Source of the DNA: Wenyingzhuangia aestuarii
GTDB lineage: Bacteria > Bacteroidota > Bacteroidia > Flavobacteriales > Flavobacteriaceae
DNA: 45,096 nucleotides
Reading direction: 5' to 3'
NCBI RefSeq assembly: GCF_011927765.1
Contig: NZ_JAATJG010000019.1
Span: 1 to 45,096, forward strand
A program made the position numbers and the translations under genes. This document shows, piece by piece, positions 25,032-32,189 of this stretch. The first letter of the stretch is position 1. Each line of letters begins with the position of its first letter. A model generated the notes under the pieces. That model was not told the DNA's origin, did not search any database, and saw nothing but the letters and a program-made list of their open reading frames with translations.

Positions 25032-28000
25032 TCTCTTCTCTCCAGCTATACAATACAGGTACAATAAAATAAGAAGTAATATCAATCACCATTCCCCCAA
25101 AAATGGGAATTGCCATAGGAATCATAATATCGCTTCCTTTTCCTGTGGATGTTAATACAGGTAACAAAGCCAATATGGTGGTTACCGTGGTCATTAAACA
25201 AGGTCTAATTCTTTTTTTAGCTGCATGCAAAGCTGCTGTTCTAATTTCATTTTTAGTTGTTGGTTTTTCTCTATCAAAAGACTGGGTTAAATAGGTAGCC
25301 ATCACCACTCCGTCGTCTGTAGCAATTCCAAACAAAGCAATAAATCCAACCCAAACAGCCACACTTAAATTCACCGTTTTGATGTTAAAGAGCGTTCTCA
25401 TATTTTCTCCAAACAATTCAAAATTTAAAAACCAATCTTGACCATACAACCAAATCATAATAAATCCTCCTGCAAAAGCAACAGCAATTCCTGTAAATAC
25501 CATTAAGGAAGTTGTCATTGATTTGAACTGGAAATACAAAATCAAAAAGATAATGGCTAAAGCCAAAGGCACAACCACCCTTAATGTCTTTTCCGCTCTT
25601 AACTGATTCTCATAGGTTCCTGTAAATTGATAATTGACTCCTTTGGGAATTTTTAAGACTCCTGCCTCTATTCTTTGTTGCAACAAAGCCTGTGCATTTT
25701 CTACCACATCTACCTCTGCAAAACCTTCTAATTTATCAAACAATACATAGCCCATTAAAAAAGTATCTTCACTTTTTATAACTTGTGGCCCTTGCTCGTA
25801 ACGAATGTCTACCAAATCTCCCATAGGAACTGGACTTCCATTGTCTACTGGCACATAAATGTTTTTTAAATCGTTAGGATGATTGCGTAGTTCCCTAGGG
25901 TAACGAACTCTTACATGGTAACGCTCTCTACCTTCTACGGTTTGTGTTAAGGGCATTCCCCCCACAGCTACTTTTAATACATCTTGAACCTGTGCGATAG
26001 AAATTCCATATCTCGCAATTTTTTCTCGATCAATATCAATTAACAAATAGGGCTTTCCTACAATTCTATCGGCAAAAACGGCTGCTACTTTTACACCTTC
26101 TACCTCTTTTAGAATACTTTCCAATTGCATTCCAAAAGCTTCAATTTGTTTTAAGTCTTGCCCTTTAACTTTAATTCCCATAGGTGCACGCATTCCTGTT
26201 TGCAACATCACCAATCGGGTTTCTATGGGTTGTAGTTTTGGGGCTGAAGTAACTCCTGGTAATTGGGTAACGCGAACAATTTCTTTCCAAATATCATCTG
26301 GAGATTGTATTTGGAGTCTCCAATTTCTATAAAACTCACCGTTGTCATCTTCAATTAATTGCTGATTGTTGATTTTGGTAATAGTTGTATTTTCTGTATA
26401 GTTAGGATTCGCAATCAAACGACCATCCTTTAAGACAAATAATCCATCCTTATTGACTTTGTAGCGTTGTCTTTTTCCTTTGGCATTACGCATGTATTCC
26501 GATTTGTACTGAATCATGTTTTCGTACATAGACAAAGGAGCTGGGTCTAAGGCAGATTCTGTTCTACCCGCTTTTCCTACCACGGTTTCTATTTCTGGAA
26601 GTGTAGCCACTGCCATGTCTAGTTGCTGTAAAACACGTTTGTTTTCTTCCACTCCTGCATGAGGTAAAGAAGTTGGCATGAGTAAAAAAGAACCCTCATT
26701 TAAAGAAGGCATAAATTCTTTACCGGTATTTTTTAAGATCCAAATTCCAGATAGTAAAACCGTTGTTGGAATTATTAAAAACAGCAATTTGTTGGCCAAT
26801 GCCCATTGTAAAATACGACCATAATACATTCTAAAAACCGAAAAGATTCCTAAAATTCCAAAACAAAGGATGGAGACAAATACTAAGTTGATTAAGATAC
26901 TCCTATCAAAACCTAAAGGTCTCCAATACTCAGCCAATAAGAACACAATGGCAACAGACGAAATACTAATGTTAATTGTATTTTTATCAAATGAAAAATT
27001 CATGTTCATCAAGCTGAACCTATATGCCCCTTTTTTAAAAAACAGACCATTCAATCCAAAAGCTATCAACACCAGTCCCAACCAATTCCCTAGAACAATA
27101 ATGGCAATTCCGGCAAGTACTAAAGCTCCTTGAATGATTACATGGAATTGTTTTTTGATTTTGGTTTTTCTAAACAAAAAAGCCGCTAAAGGTGGAATTA
27201 GAAATAAGGCAATTACCAAAGAAGCCGCTAAAGCCATGGTTTTGGTAAAAGCCAAAGGTCTAAACAATTTCCCCTCTGCACCTATCATGGTAAAAACGGG
27301 TACAAAACTAATTATGGTGGTCATAACTGCGGTTACTATAGCTCCAGACACTTCTGCTGTGGCCTTGTAAACAACTTCATTAATCGTTAATTCTGGAGCT
27401 AGATTTAGCTTGTCGAAGTCTCCTTTTAATTTATCACTTTTAACCTTACATTTTTCACTTTCTTGGTCCAAATGACGAATCATGTTTTCGGCTAAAATAA
27501 CTCCCACATCTACCATGGTACCAATTGCTATGGCAATACCCGACAAAGCCACAATGTTGGCATCTACATGAAATAGTTTCATGCTAATAAAAACCATCAA
27601 TACAGCTACGGGTAACAACCCAGAAATCAATAAAGAAGCTCTTAAATTAAAAACCATCACAATAATCACCAAAATGGTAATTAGTATTTCTAAAACCAAA
27701 GCCTCGTTTAAGGTGGCTAAGGTTTCGTGAATCAATTCTGTACGATCGTAAAAAGGAACAATGGTTAACTGAGAAGTACGACCATCTGCCAGTACCTTAG
27801 AAGGCAAACCACCTTTTAATTCCTCTATTTTGGTTTTTACATCGTTAATCACCTCCATAGGATTGGCTCCATATCTTGCCACCACAACTCCTCCAACAAC
27901 TTCTGCACCTTCTTTATCTAGCAATCCTCTACGTGCTGCGGGTCCTAAAGAAATTTTAGCAATGTCTTTTAAACGAATTGCTGTAAACTCCTTAGAAGCC

Positions 28001-28797
28001 ACCACAGCGTTTTCTAAGTCCTTAATAGATTTTAAATAGCCCAAACCACGAACTAAATATTCTGCTTGGTTAATTTCTAAAGTTTGTGCTCCAATATCTT
28101 GATTGCTATCTTTAACCGCTTTTACAACCTGATTTAAAGTGATGTTGTATTGTCTCATTTTTTCAGGATCTACATCAACCTGATATTCTTGTACATAGCC
28201 CCCAATAGAAGCGACTTCTGAAACTCCACTTGCCGATGACAAGGCATATTTTACATAATAGTCTTGAATGCTTCGCAACTCATGTAAATCCCATCCACCG
28301 GTGACTTTTCCTTCGGCATCTCTTCCTTCTAAGGTATACCAATAAATTTGACCCAAACCTGTAGCATCGGGTCCTAAAGTAGGATTGATTCCTTGAGGTA
28401 ATAAATTGGTAGGCAAAGAATTTAGCTTTTCTAAAATTCGACTACGAGACCAATAAAACTCTATATCTTCATCAAAAATGATGTAAATACTAGAAAAGCC
28501 AAACATAGAGGAACTACGAATGGTTTTAACACCTGGAATTCCTAATAAAGAACTTGTTAAAGGATAGGTAATTTGATCTTCTATATCTTGAGGGGATCTC
28601 CCCTCCCATTTTGTGAAGACAATTTGTTGATTTTCTCCAATATCTGGAATGGCATCCACAGCCACAGGGTTGCTAGTTAAGAAACCTGTATTCCAAGCAA
28701 AAGGTGAATTTACAGTTCCCCAACCTATGAATAAGACCAGCAACAATACGGCTACCAACTTATTTTCTATAAAAAATTTAATGCTTTTATTCAGCAT
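25009..28797 (-). CDS. cusA: CusA-like heavy-metal RND efflux pump
   Basis: The protein has 1262 residues starting at MLNKSIKFFIENKLVAVLLL; an in-frame ATG 57 bases upstream is less likely. HME-RND features are clear: VDAIPDIGENQQIVFTKWEG, then QITYPLTSSLLGIPG, twelve core TM helices with IAIGTMVDVGVILAEN, and RAPMGIKVKG in the region of the copper-binding methionines. It ends with IATDDGVVMATYL and the final TM set. An extra approximately 100-residue segment with additional TMs in the centre is usual in Bacteroidetes. Two oddities come from the heptanucleotide repeat: the C-terminus EMKVKSEK, and a cytoplasmic-loop insertion at about 27410-27465 reading SEKCKVKSDKLKG. With CusB and TolC it pumps Cu(I)/Ag(I) out of the periplasm. 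Confidence 0.95.
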   Translation of the reverse strand: MLNKSIKFFIENKLVAVLLLVLFIGWGTVNSPFAWNTGFLTSNPVAVDAIPDIGENQQIVFTKWEGRSPQDIEDQITYPLTSSLLGIPGVKTIRSSSMFGFSSIYIIFDEDIEFYWSRSRILEKLNSLPTNLLPQGINPTLGPDATGLGQIYWYTLEGRDAEGKVTGGWDLHELRSIQDYYVKYALSSASGVSEVASIGGYVQEYQVDVDPEKMRQYNITLNQVVKAVKDSNQDIGAQTLEINQAEYLVRGLGYLKSIKDLENAVVASKEFTAIRLKDIAKISLGPAARRGLLDKEGAEVVGGVVVARYGANPMEVINDVKTKIEELKGGLPSKVLADGRTSQLTIVPFYDRTELIHETLATLNEALVLEILITILVIIVMVFNLRASLLISGLLPVAVLMVFISMKLFHVDANIVALSGIAIAIGTMVDVGVILAENMIRHLDQESEKCKVKSDKLKGDFDKLNLAPELTINEVVYKATAEVSGAIVTAVMTTIISFVPVFTMIGAEGKLFRPLAFTKTMALAASLVIALFLIPPLAAFLFRKTKIKKQFHVIIQGALVLAGIAIIVLGNWLGLVLIAFGLNGLFFKKGAYRFSLMNMNFSFDKNTINISISSVAIVFLLAEYWRPLGFDRSILINLVFVSILCFGILGIFSVFRMYYGRILQWALANKLLFLIIPTTVLLSGIWILKNTGKEFMPSLNEGSFLLMPTSLPHAGVEENKRVLQQLDMAVATLPEIETVVGKAGRTESALDPAPLSMYENMIQYKSEYMRNAKGKRQRYKVNKDGLFVLKDGRLIANPNYTENTTITKINNQQLIEDDNGEFYRNWRLQIQSPDDIWKEIVRVTQLPGVTSAPKLQPIETRLVMLQTGMRAPMGIKVKGQDLKQIEAFGMQLESILKEVEGVKVAAVFADRIVGKPYLLIDIDREKIARYGISIAQVQDVLKVAVGGMPLTQTVEGRERYHVRVRYPRELRNHPNDLKNIYVPVDNGSPVPMGDLVDIRYEQGPQVIKSEDTFLMGYVLFDKLEGFAEVDVVENAQALLQQRIEAGVLKIPKGVNYQFTGTYENQLRAEKTLRVVVPLALAIIFLILYFQFKSMTTSLMVFTGIAVAFAGGFIMIWLYGQDWFLNFELFGENMRTLFNIKTVNLSVAVWVGFIALFGIATDDGVVMATYLTQSFDREKPTTKNEIRTAALHAAKKRIRPCLMTTVTTILALLPVLTSTGKGSDIMIPMAIPIFGGMVIDITSYFIVPVLYSWREEMKVKSEK
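27422..27463. repeat. Degenerate heptanucleotide repeat units inside cusA
   Basis: Six consecutive 7-base units keep phase here (for example ATTTATC, ACTTTTA, ATTTTTC) with one or two mismatches each to the unit of the 24.8-25.0 kb array and in the same orientation. 42 bases is a multiple of three, so the reading frame stays open, and the peptide produced is SEKCKVKSDKLKG. It falls in a soluble loop after IRHLDQ and before the next TM helix. Confidence 0.75.
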
Positions 28798-28912
28798 GAT
28801 TTTGAAATTTGAAACAATGAGACATAGATGTTCTAAAAACATCAGATACAACAAAACATCCTTATGCTTGTGAACTACACATCATAGGATACAAAGGTCT
28901 ATTGAAAAAAAA

Positions 28913-29329
28913 TCAAATTAAATAAGTCTCGTCTAGCTTGTAGATTTGTTTGCTAACGAGTGGCGGAGCATAAGCTCTATAAAAATTATCTTCCTTGGTT
29001 GTTTCTGTAAACAAGTTTAAATAACTGGTCATAAAAGAAACCAAAAACACTTGTTGTTCCAAAGAAATTTTAGAAACAGATTGTTGTAAATCATCTTGAC
29101 CATCTACCGACAGTTGCTTGTCTGTACAACAATTACTTTTGGTAATAGCACAATCTTTAGAAGGAGCACTTGGCATTTCCATACCACAAGTTTTTGCTTT
29201 CTGAAAGACTGAAGAATCCATTAACGTATTTCCACAATAGTGCATATCAATAGTAAATGACATGGTAGAGCATAACACTACAAAGGCCATTAATAAGCTT
29301 GCTATTTTGCGAAAAATATGTTTCATCAT
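28913..29329 (-). CDS. HYC_CC_PP-family exported protein
   Basis: The protein has about 138 residues from the tandem ATGs at 29329/29326; a longer frame would add nine residues overlapping the promoter. The hydrophobic signal region SLLMAFVVLCSTMSFTI is followed by the family motif DMHYCG. Further Cys lie in KTCGMEMPSAP, DCAIT and SNCCTD, and the RAYAPPLV proline motif is near the C-terminus. HYC_CC_PP proteins are small Bacteroidetes proteins often found at the head of metal-efflux operons and are probably periplasmic metal binders. Here it is the first gene before cusA (115-base gap), consistent with that role. The function is inferred from cysteines and context. Confidence 0.8.
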   Translation of the reverse strand: MMKHIFRKIASLLMAFVVLCSTMSFTIDMHYCGNTLMDSSVFQKAKTCGMEMPSAPSKDCAITKSNCCTDKQLSVDGQDDLQQSVSKISLEQQVFLVSFMTSYLNLFTETTKEDNFYRAYAPPLVSKQIYKLDETYLI

Positions 29330-29333
29330 AAAA

Positions 29334-29341
29334 CAAAGGTA
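29334..29341 (-). promoter_or_regulatory. Possible -7 element (TACCTTTG) of the copper operon
   Basis: On the minus strand TACCTTTG matches TAnnTTTG and ends 4 bases before the first ATG of the HYC_CC_PP gene. The spacing implies a very short leader. No -33 element is clear. Confidence 0.4.
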
Positions 29342-29460
29342 TTTATTTAAATACATATTTCCTATTATTACTTTGATAGCGAAGATTCTAAAATCGGTTG
29401 AAACAAAACCTTTTTAGATAATATGCCCTTAAACGCTACAAACGGCTAGTCTTAGTATTT

Positions 29461-29511
29461 GTTTACACAGGTAGGTATCGAGTAATTTTTACACACCTGT
29501 TCCCTGTAAAC
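29461..29511. promoter_or_regulatory. Inverted repeats in the divergent intergenic region
   Basis: The 320-base gap between the minus-strand copper operon and the plus-strand PepSY-like genes holds GTTTACACAGGT (29461-29472). Its ACAGGT half pairs with ACCTGT at 29495-29500. The same left arm can also pair, with a two-base bulge, with CCCTGTAAAC at 29502-29511. It may be an operator for a copper or envelope regulator or an mRNA leader structure. Otherwise the gap is AT-rich and contains the PepSY-like gene promoter, not precisely located. Confidence 0.35.
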
Positions 29512-29677
29512 CCCGCTTTTTTACACAACTTATTTTTAGACAAAAAAACTCAAAATACTTTTAAAATACTGATAAACAATGACTTTAACAGTACACAACT
29601 TTGATTTATACTTTGATGGCACATTTCTTTCTTTATCCTAATCGTAAATAATTAATAACAATTTAAAATCACATATC

Positions 29678-29986
29678 ATGAAAAAGTTAATCCTATCAGT
29701 AGCAATTTTAGCAAGTGGAATGTCAACGTTTGCAATGACCAACAATGTTTCTCCTGAAACCACTATCAACATTCTAATGAACGAAGAATTTACAGAAATT
29801 TCTGTAGAGGAATTACCTGCAACAGTTACAGCAGCTGTTCAAAAAGATTTTGCCATGGCAACTATTAGCAAAGCATCTGTAAACGCTAGCGAACAGTACA
29901 AATTAGAACTTACTGTAGAGGGTGCTACTAATACCGTTTATGTAGACAAAGATGGAAATTGGTTAGAAGAAAGCGCTATTAAATAG
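29678..29986 (+). CDS. Small exported PepSY-like protein, paralog 1
   Basis: The protein has 102 residues. The signal peptide MKKLILSVAILASGMSTFA is followed by a short linker with NNVSPETTINILMNEE. A PepSY/DUF2874-like domain then reads ELPATVTAAVQKDF, YKLELTVEG and VYVDKDGNWLEES. Such domains form small exported beta-alpha units, some of them protease or peptidoglycan inhibitors; the role here is unknown. It is the first of three tandem paralogs, the most diverged in its 5' sequence, and the only one preceded by a long leader. It is presumably periplasmic. Confidence 0.8.
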   Translation: MKKLILSVAILASGMSTFAMTNNVSPETTINILMNEEFTEISVEELPATVTAAVQKDFAMATISKASVNASEQYKLELTVEGATNTVYVDKDGNWLEESAIK

Positions 29987-30039
29987 TCACAAAAAAAGTA
30001 ACAACAAATCATTTAATTATAAACATAAAATCACATATC

Positions 30040-30348
30040 ATGAAAAAATTAGTTTTATCAATCGCAATTTTAGCTAGTGGAGTATCAACTTATGCAATCA
30101 CAAACAACGTTTCTCCTGAAACTTCTATCAACATTCTAATGAACGAGGAATTTACAGAAATTTCTGTAGAAGAATTACCTTCAGCAATTACAGCTTCTGT
30201 TCAAAAAGATTTTCCTACAGCAACTGTTAGCAAAGCATTTGTAAATGCTAGCGGACAGTACAAATTAGAACTTACTGTAGACGGAAATGCTAATACAATT
30301 TATGCAGATAAAGAAGGAAATTGGTTAGAAGAAAGTGCGGTTAAATAA
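30040..30348 (+). CDS. Small exported PepSY-like protein, paralog 2
   Basis: The protein has 102 residues with the same plan as paralog 1 (signal peptide to about residue 19, then the PepSY-like domain SAITASVQKDFPTATV, YKLELTVDG and TIYADKEGNWLEES). The 41-base leader and the signal-peptide codons are almost identical to paralog 3, with one difference in roughly the first 110 bases. The mature parts differ more. The three genes are spaced by about 362-363 bases start to start. Confidence 0.8.
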   Translation: MKKLVLSIAILASGVSTYAITNNVSPETSINILMNEEFTEISVEELPSAITASVQKDFPTATVSKAFVNASGQYKLELTVDGNANTIYADKEGNWLEESAVK

Positions 30349-30402
30349 TCACACAGAATACTAACAACAAATCATTTAATTATAAACATAAAATCACATA
30401 TC

Positions 30403-30711
30403 ATGAAAAAATTAATTTTATCAATCGCAATTTTAGCTAGTGGAGTATCAACTTATGCAATCACAAACAACGTTTCTCCTGAAACTTCTATCAACATTCT
30501 AATGAATGATGGATTTACAGAAATTTCTGCAGAAGAATTACCAGCAACAATTACAACTGCTGTTCAAAAAGACTTTCCTTCTGCAACTATTACCAAGGCT
30601 TACGTAAATACTAATGGACAGTACAAATTAGAACTTACTGCTGACGAAGCGAGTCATACTGTTTATGCAGACAAAGATGGAAACTGGTTAGAAGAAAGTG
30701 CGGTTAAATAA
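30403..30711 (+). CDS. Small exported PepSY-like protein, paralog 3
   Basis: The protein has 102 residues: a signal peptide nearly identical to paralog 2, then the PepSY-like domain ELPATITTAVQKDFPSATIT, YKLELTADE and TVYADKDGNWLEES. It is the last of the array and is followed 42 bases downstream by a strong terminator, so the three genes very likely form one transcript. The same short leader sits before paralogs 2 and 3, giving each a matching ribosome-binding region. Confidence 0.8.
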   Translation: MKKLILSIAILASGVSTYAITNNVSPETSINILMNDGFTEISAEELPATITTAVQKDFPSATITKAYVNTNGQYKLELTADEASHTVYADKDGNWLEESAVK

Positions 30712-30752
30712 ACCATTGATTACTTTATAGAGTTACCTCTTTAATTTATGTT

Positions 30753-30785
30753 AAAAAGGACGTTTTTACAAAAACGTCCTTTTTA
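30753..30785 (+). terminator. Strong terminator after the PepSY-like array
   Basis: AAAAAGGACGTTTTT (30753-30767) pairs with AAAAACGTCCTTTTT (30770-30784). The stem has 15 pairs with a two-base gap at the top and a T run after it. It separates the exported-protein array from the NtrC-type gene. Confidence 0.9.
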
Positions 30786-30818
30786 TGTTTTTTAAACGTA
30801 TAAATCCCGATAACTTAA

Positions 30819-30826
30819 TATTTTTG
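30819..30826 (+). promoter_or_regulatory. Possible -7 element (TATTTTTG) of the NtrC-type gene
   Basis: TATTTTTG fits TAnnTTTG and lies 19 bases before the ATG at 30846, directly after the preceding terminator. The region is AT-rich, so chance matches are possible. Confidence 0.35.
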
Positions 30827-30845
30827 TAAAAACAAGCAGTAGTTT

Positions 30846-32189
30846 ATGAAACAGATCCTATTAATAGAAGATGATGTCAGTTTTTCTAACATGTTAAAAA
30901 AATTTATGGAACGTCATGAATATGCAGTAGATGTGAGCTATACACTTCTAAATGCTACGCAACTTCTTAAAAAGAAAGACTACGATTTGGTTTTTACCGA
31001 TTTACGTCTTCCTGATGGTGATGGTATTGCTTTGTTAAAACAATTAAAAGAAAACAACAGCCCCACTCCTGTAGTTTTAATGACCAGCTATGCCGAAGTA
31101 TCTACAGCGGTGCAAGCCATGAAACAAGGTGCCTTTGATTATATTTCTAAACCTTTTAATCCTAATGAAGTTTTAGAAGTTATTAGCAATGCTTTAGAAA
31201 TTAAAACTTCTGAAACCCCCACTCAAACCCAAAAAGCAACAACCCCTAAAAAGGCAAACAGCAATACCGATTTTGTAACCGGAATTAGTGCAGCCTCTAA
31301 AACCTTAACCGAATACATTCATTTAGTAGCTCCTACCAACATCTCCGTTTTAATTACTGGAGAAAGTGGAACGGGTAAAGAAGTGGTTGCTAAAAATATA
31401 CATTTGCAAAGTACTAGAAAAGAACAACCTTTTGTGGCTGTGGATTGTGGTGCTATTCCTAAAGAAATTGCTTCTAGCGAATTTTTTGGACATAAAAAAG
31501 GTTCTTTTACGGGTGCTATTAACGATAAAATTGGACATTTTGAATCGGCTAATGGGGGAACTTTATTTTTAGATGAAGTAGGAAATTTATCTTATGAAAA
31601 TCAAATTCAACTATTAAGAGCTTTACAAGAACGAAAAATAAAACCCATAGGAAGTAGTACCGAAATACAGGTAGATATTAGGCTAATCACAGCTACTAAT
31701 GAAGATTTGTTAGAGGCCGTTGAAAAAGGAAATTTTAGAGAAGATTTATACCATCGTTTGAATGAGTTTTCTATTAAAGTACCCAATCTAAAAGACAGAA
31801 ATGATGATTTAATTCTATATGCAGATTTCTTTTTAAACAAAGCCAATCAGCAATTAAACAAATCTGTGGTTGGATTTTCTAAAGAAGTACTGACTATTTT
31901 TCAGAATTACAATTGGCCTGGAAATTTACGTGAATTGTCTAATGTAATTAAAAGAGCTACTTTACTGACTCCTACAGATGTGATTGAAAAGATAGCCTTG
32001 CCAAGTGAATTGTTTCAAGCCCCTAAACCTAAAACAGCTCCTACTAATTTTTCTACAAAAGAAAACGAAAAGGATTTGATTATTAGCGCACTACACGAAG
32101 CTGACAACAATAAAACGCAAGCCGCTAAGTTGTTAAACATTACCCGAAAAACCTTGTACAACAAAATGAAACTATACAGCCTTAACTAA
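30846..32189 (+). CDS. NtrC-family sigma-54-dependent response regulator
   Basis: The protein has 447 residues. The REC domain has acidic pair EDD (8-10), phosphoacceptor Asp52 in FTDLRLPDGD, and Lys102 in SKPF. The AAA+ domain has Walker A GESGTGKE (172-179), the sigma-54-contact loop as GSFTGA (219-224, Ser in place of the usual Ala), and Walker B GGTLFLDEVG. A Fis-type HTH at the end reads NNKTQAAKLLNITRKTLYNK. It should activate sigma-54 promoters when phosphorylated. Its 3' end overlaps the convergent hybrid-kinase gene by 8 bases. That kinase is a likely but unproven partner. Confidence 0.93.
   Translation: MKQILLIEDDVSFSNMLKKFMERHEYAVDVSYTLLNATQLLKKKDYDLVFTDLRLPDGDGIALLKQLKENNSPTPVVLMTSYAEVSTAVQAMKQGAFDYISKPFNPNEVLEVISNALEIKTSETPTQTQKATTPKKANSNTDFVTGISAASKTLTEYIHLVAPTNISVLITGESGTGKEVVAKNIHLQSTRKEQPFVAVDCGAIPKEIASSEFFGHKKGSFTGAINDKIGHFESANGGTLFLDEVGNLSYENQIQLLRALQERKIKPIGSSTEIQVDIRLITATNEDLLEAVEKGNFREDLYHRLNEFSIKVPNLKDRNDDLILYADFFLNKANQQLNKSVVGFSKEVLTIFQNYNWPGNLRELSNVIKRATLLTPTDVIEKIALPSELFQAPKPKTAPTNFSTKENEKDLIISALHEADNNKTQAAKLLNITRKTLYNKMKLYSLN

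Larger units (their letters stand above)
29999..30711 (+). repeat. Tandem duplication of the PepSY-like gene with its leader
   Basis: The unit of 363 bases comprises leader, signal peptide and mature domain. Leader bases 29999-30051 and 30362-30414 are identical by eye, and then the copies drift apart toward the 3' end. Paralog 1 belongs to the same series with a more diverged leader; all share AAAATCACATATC before the ATG. Confidence 0.85.
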
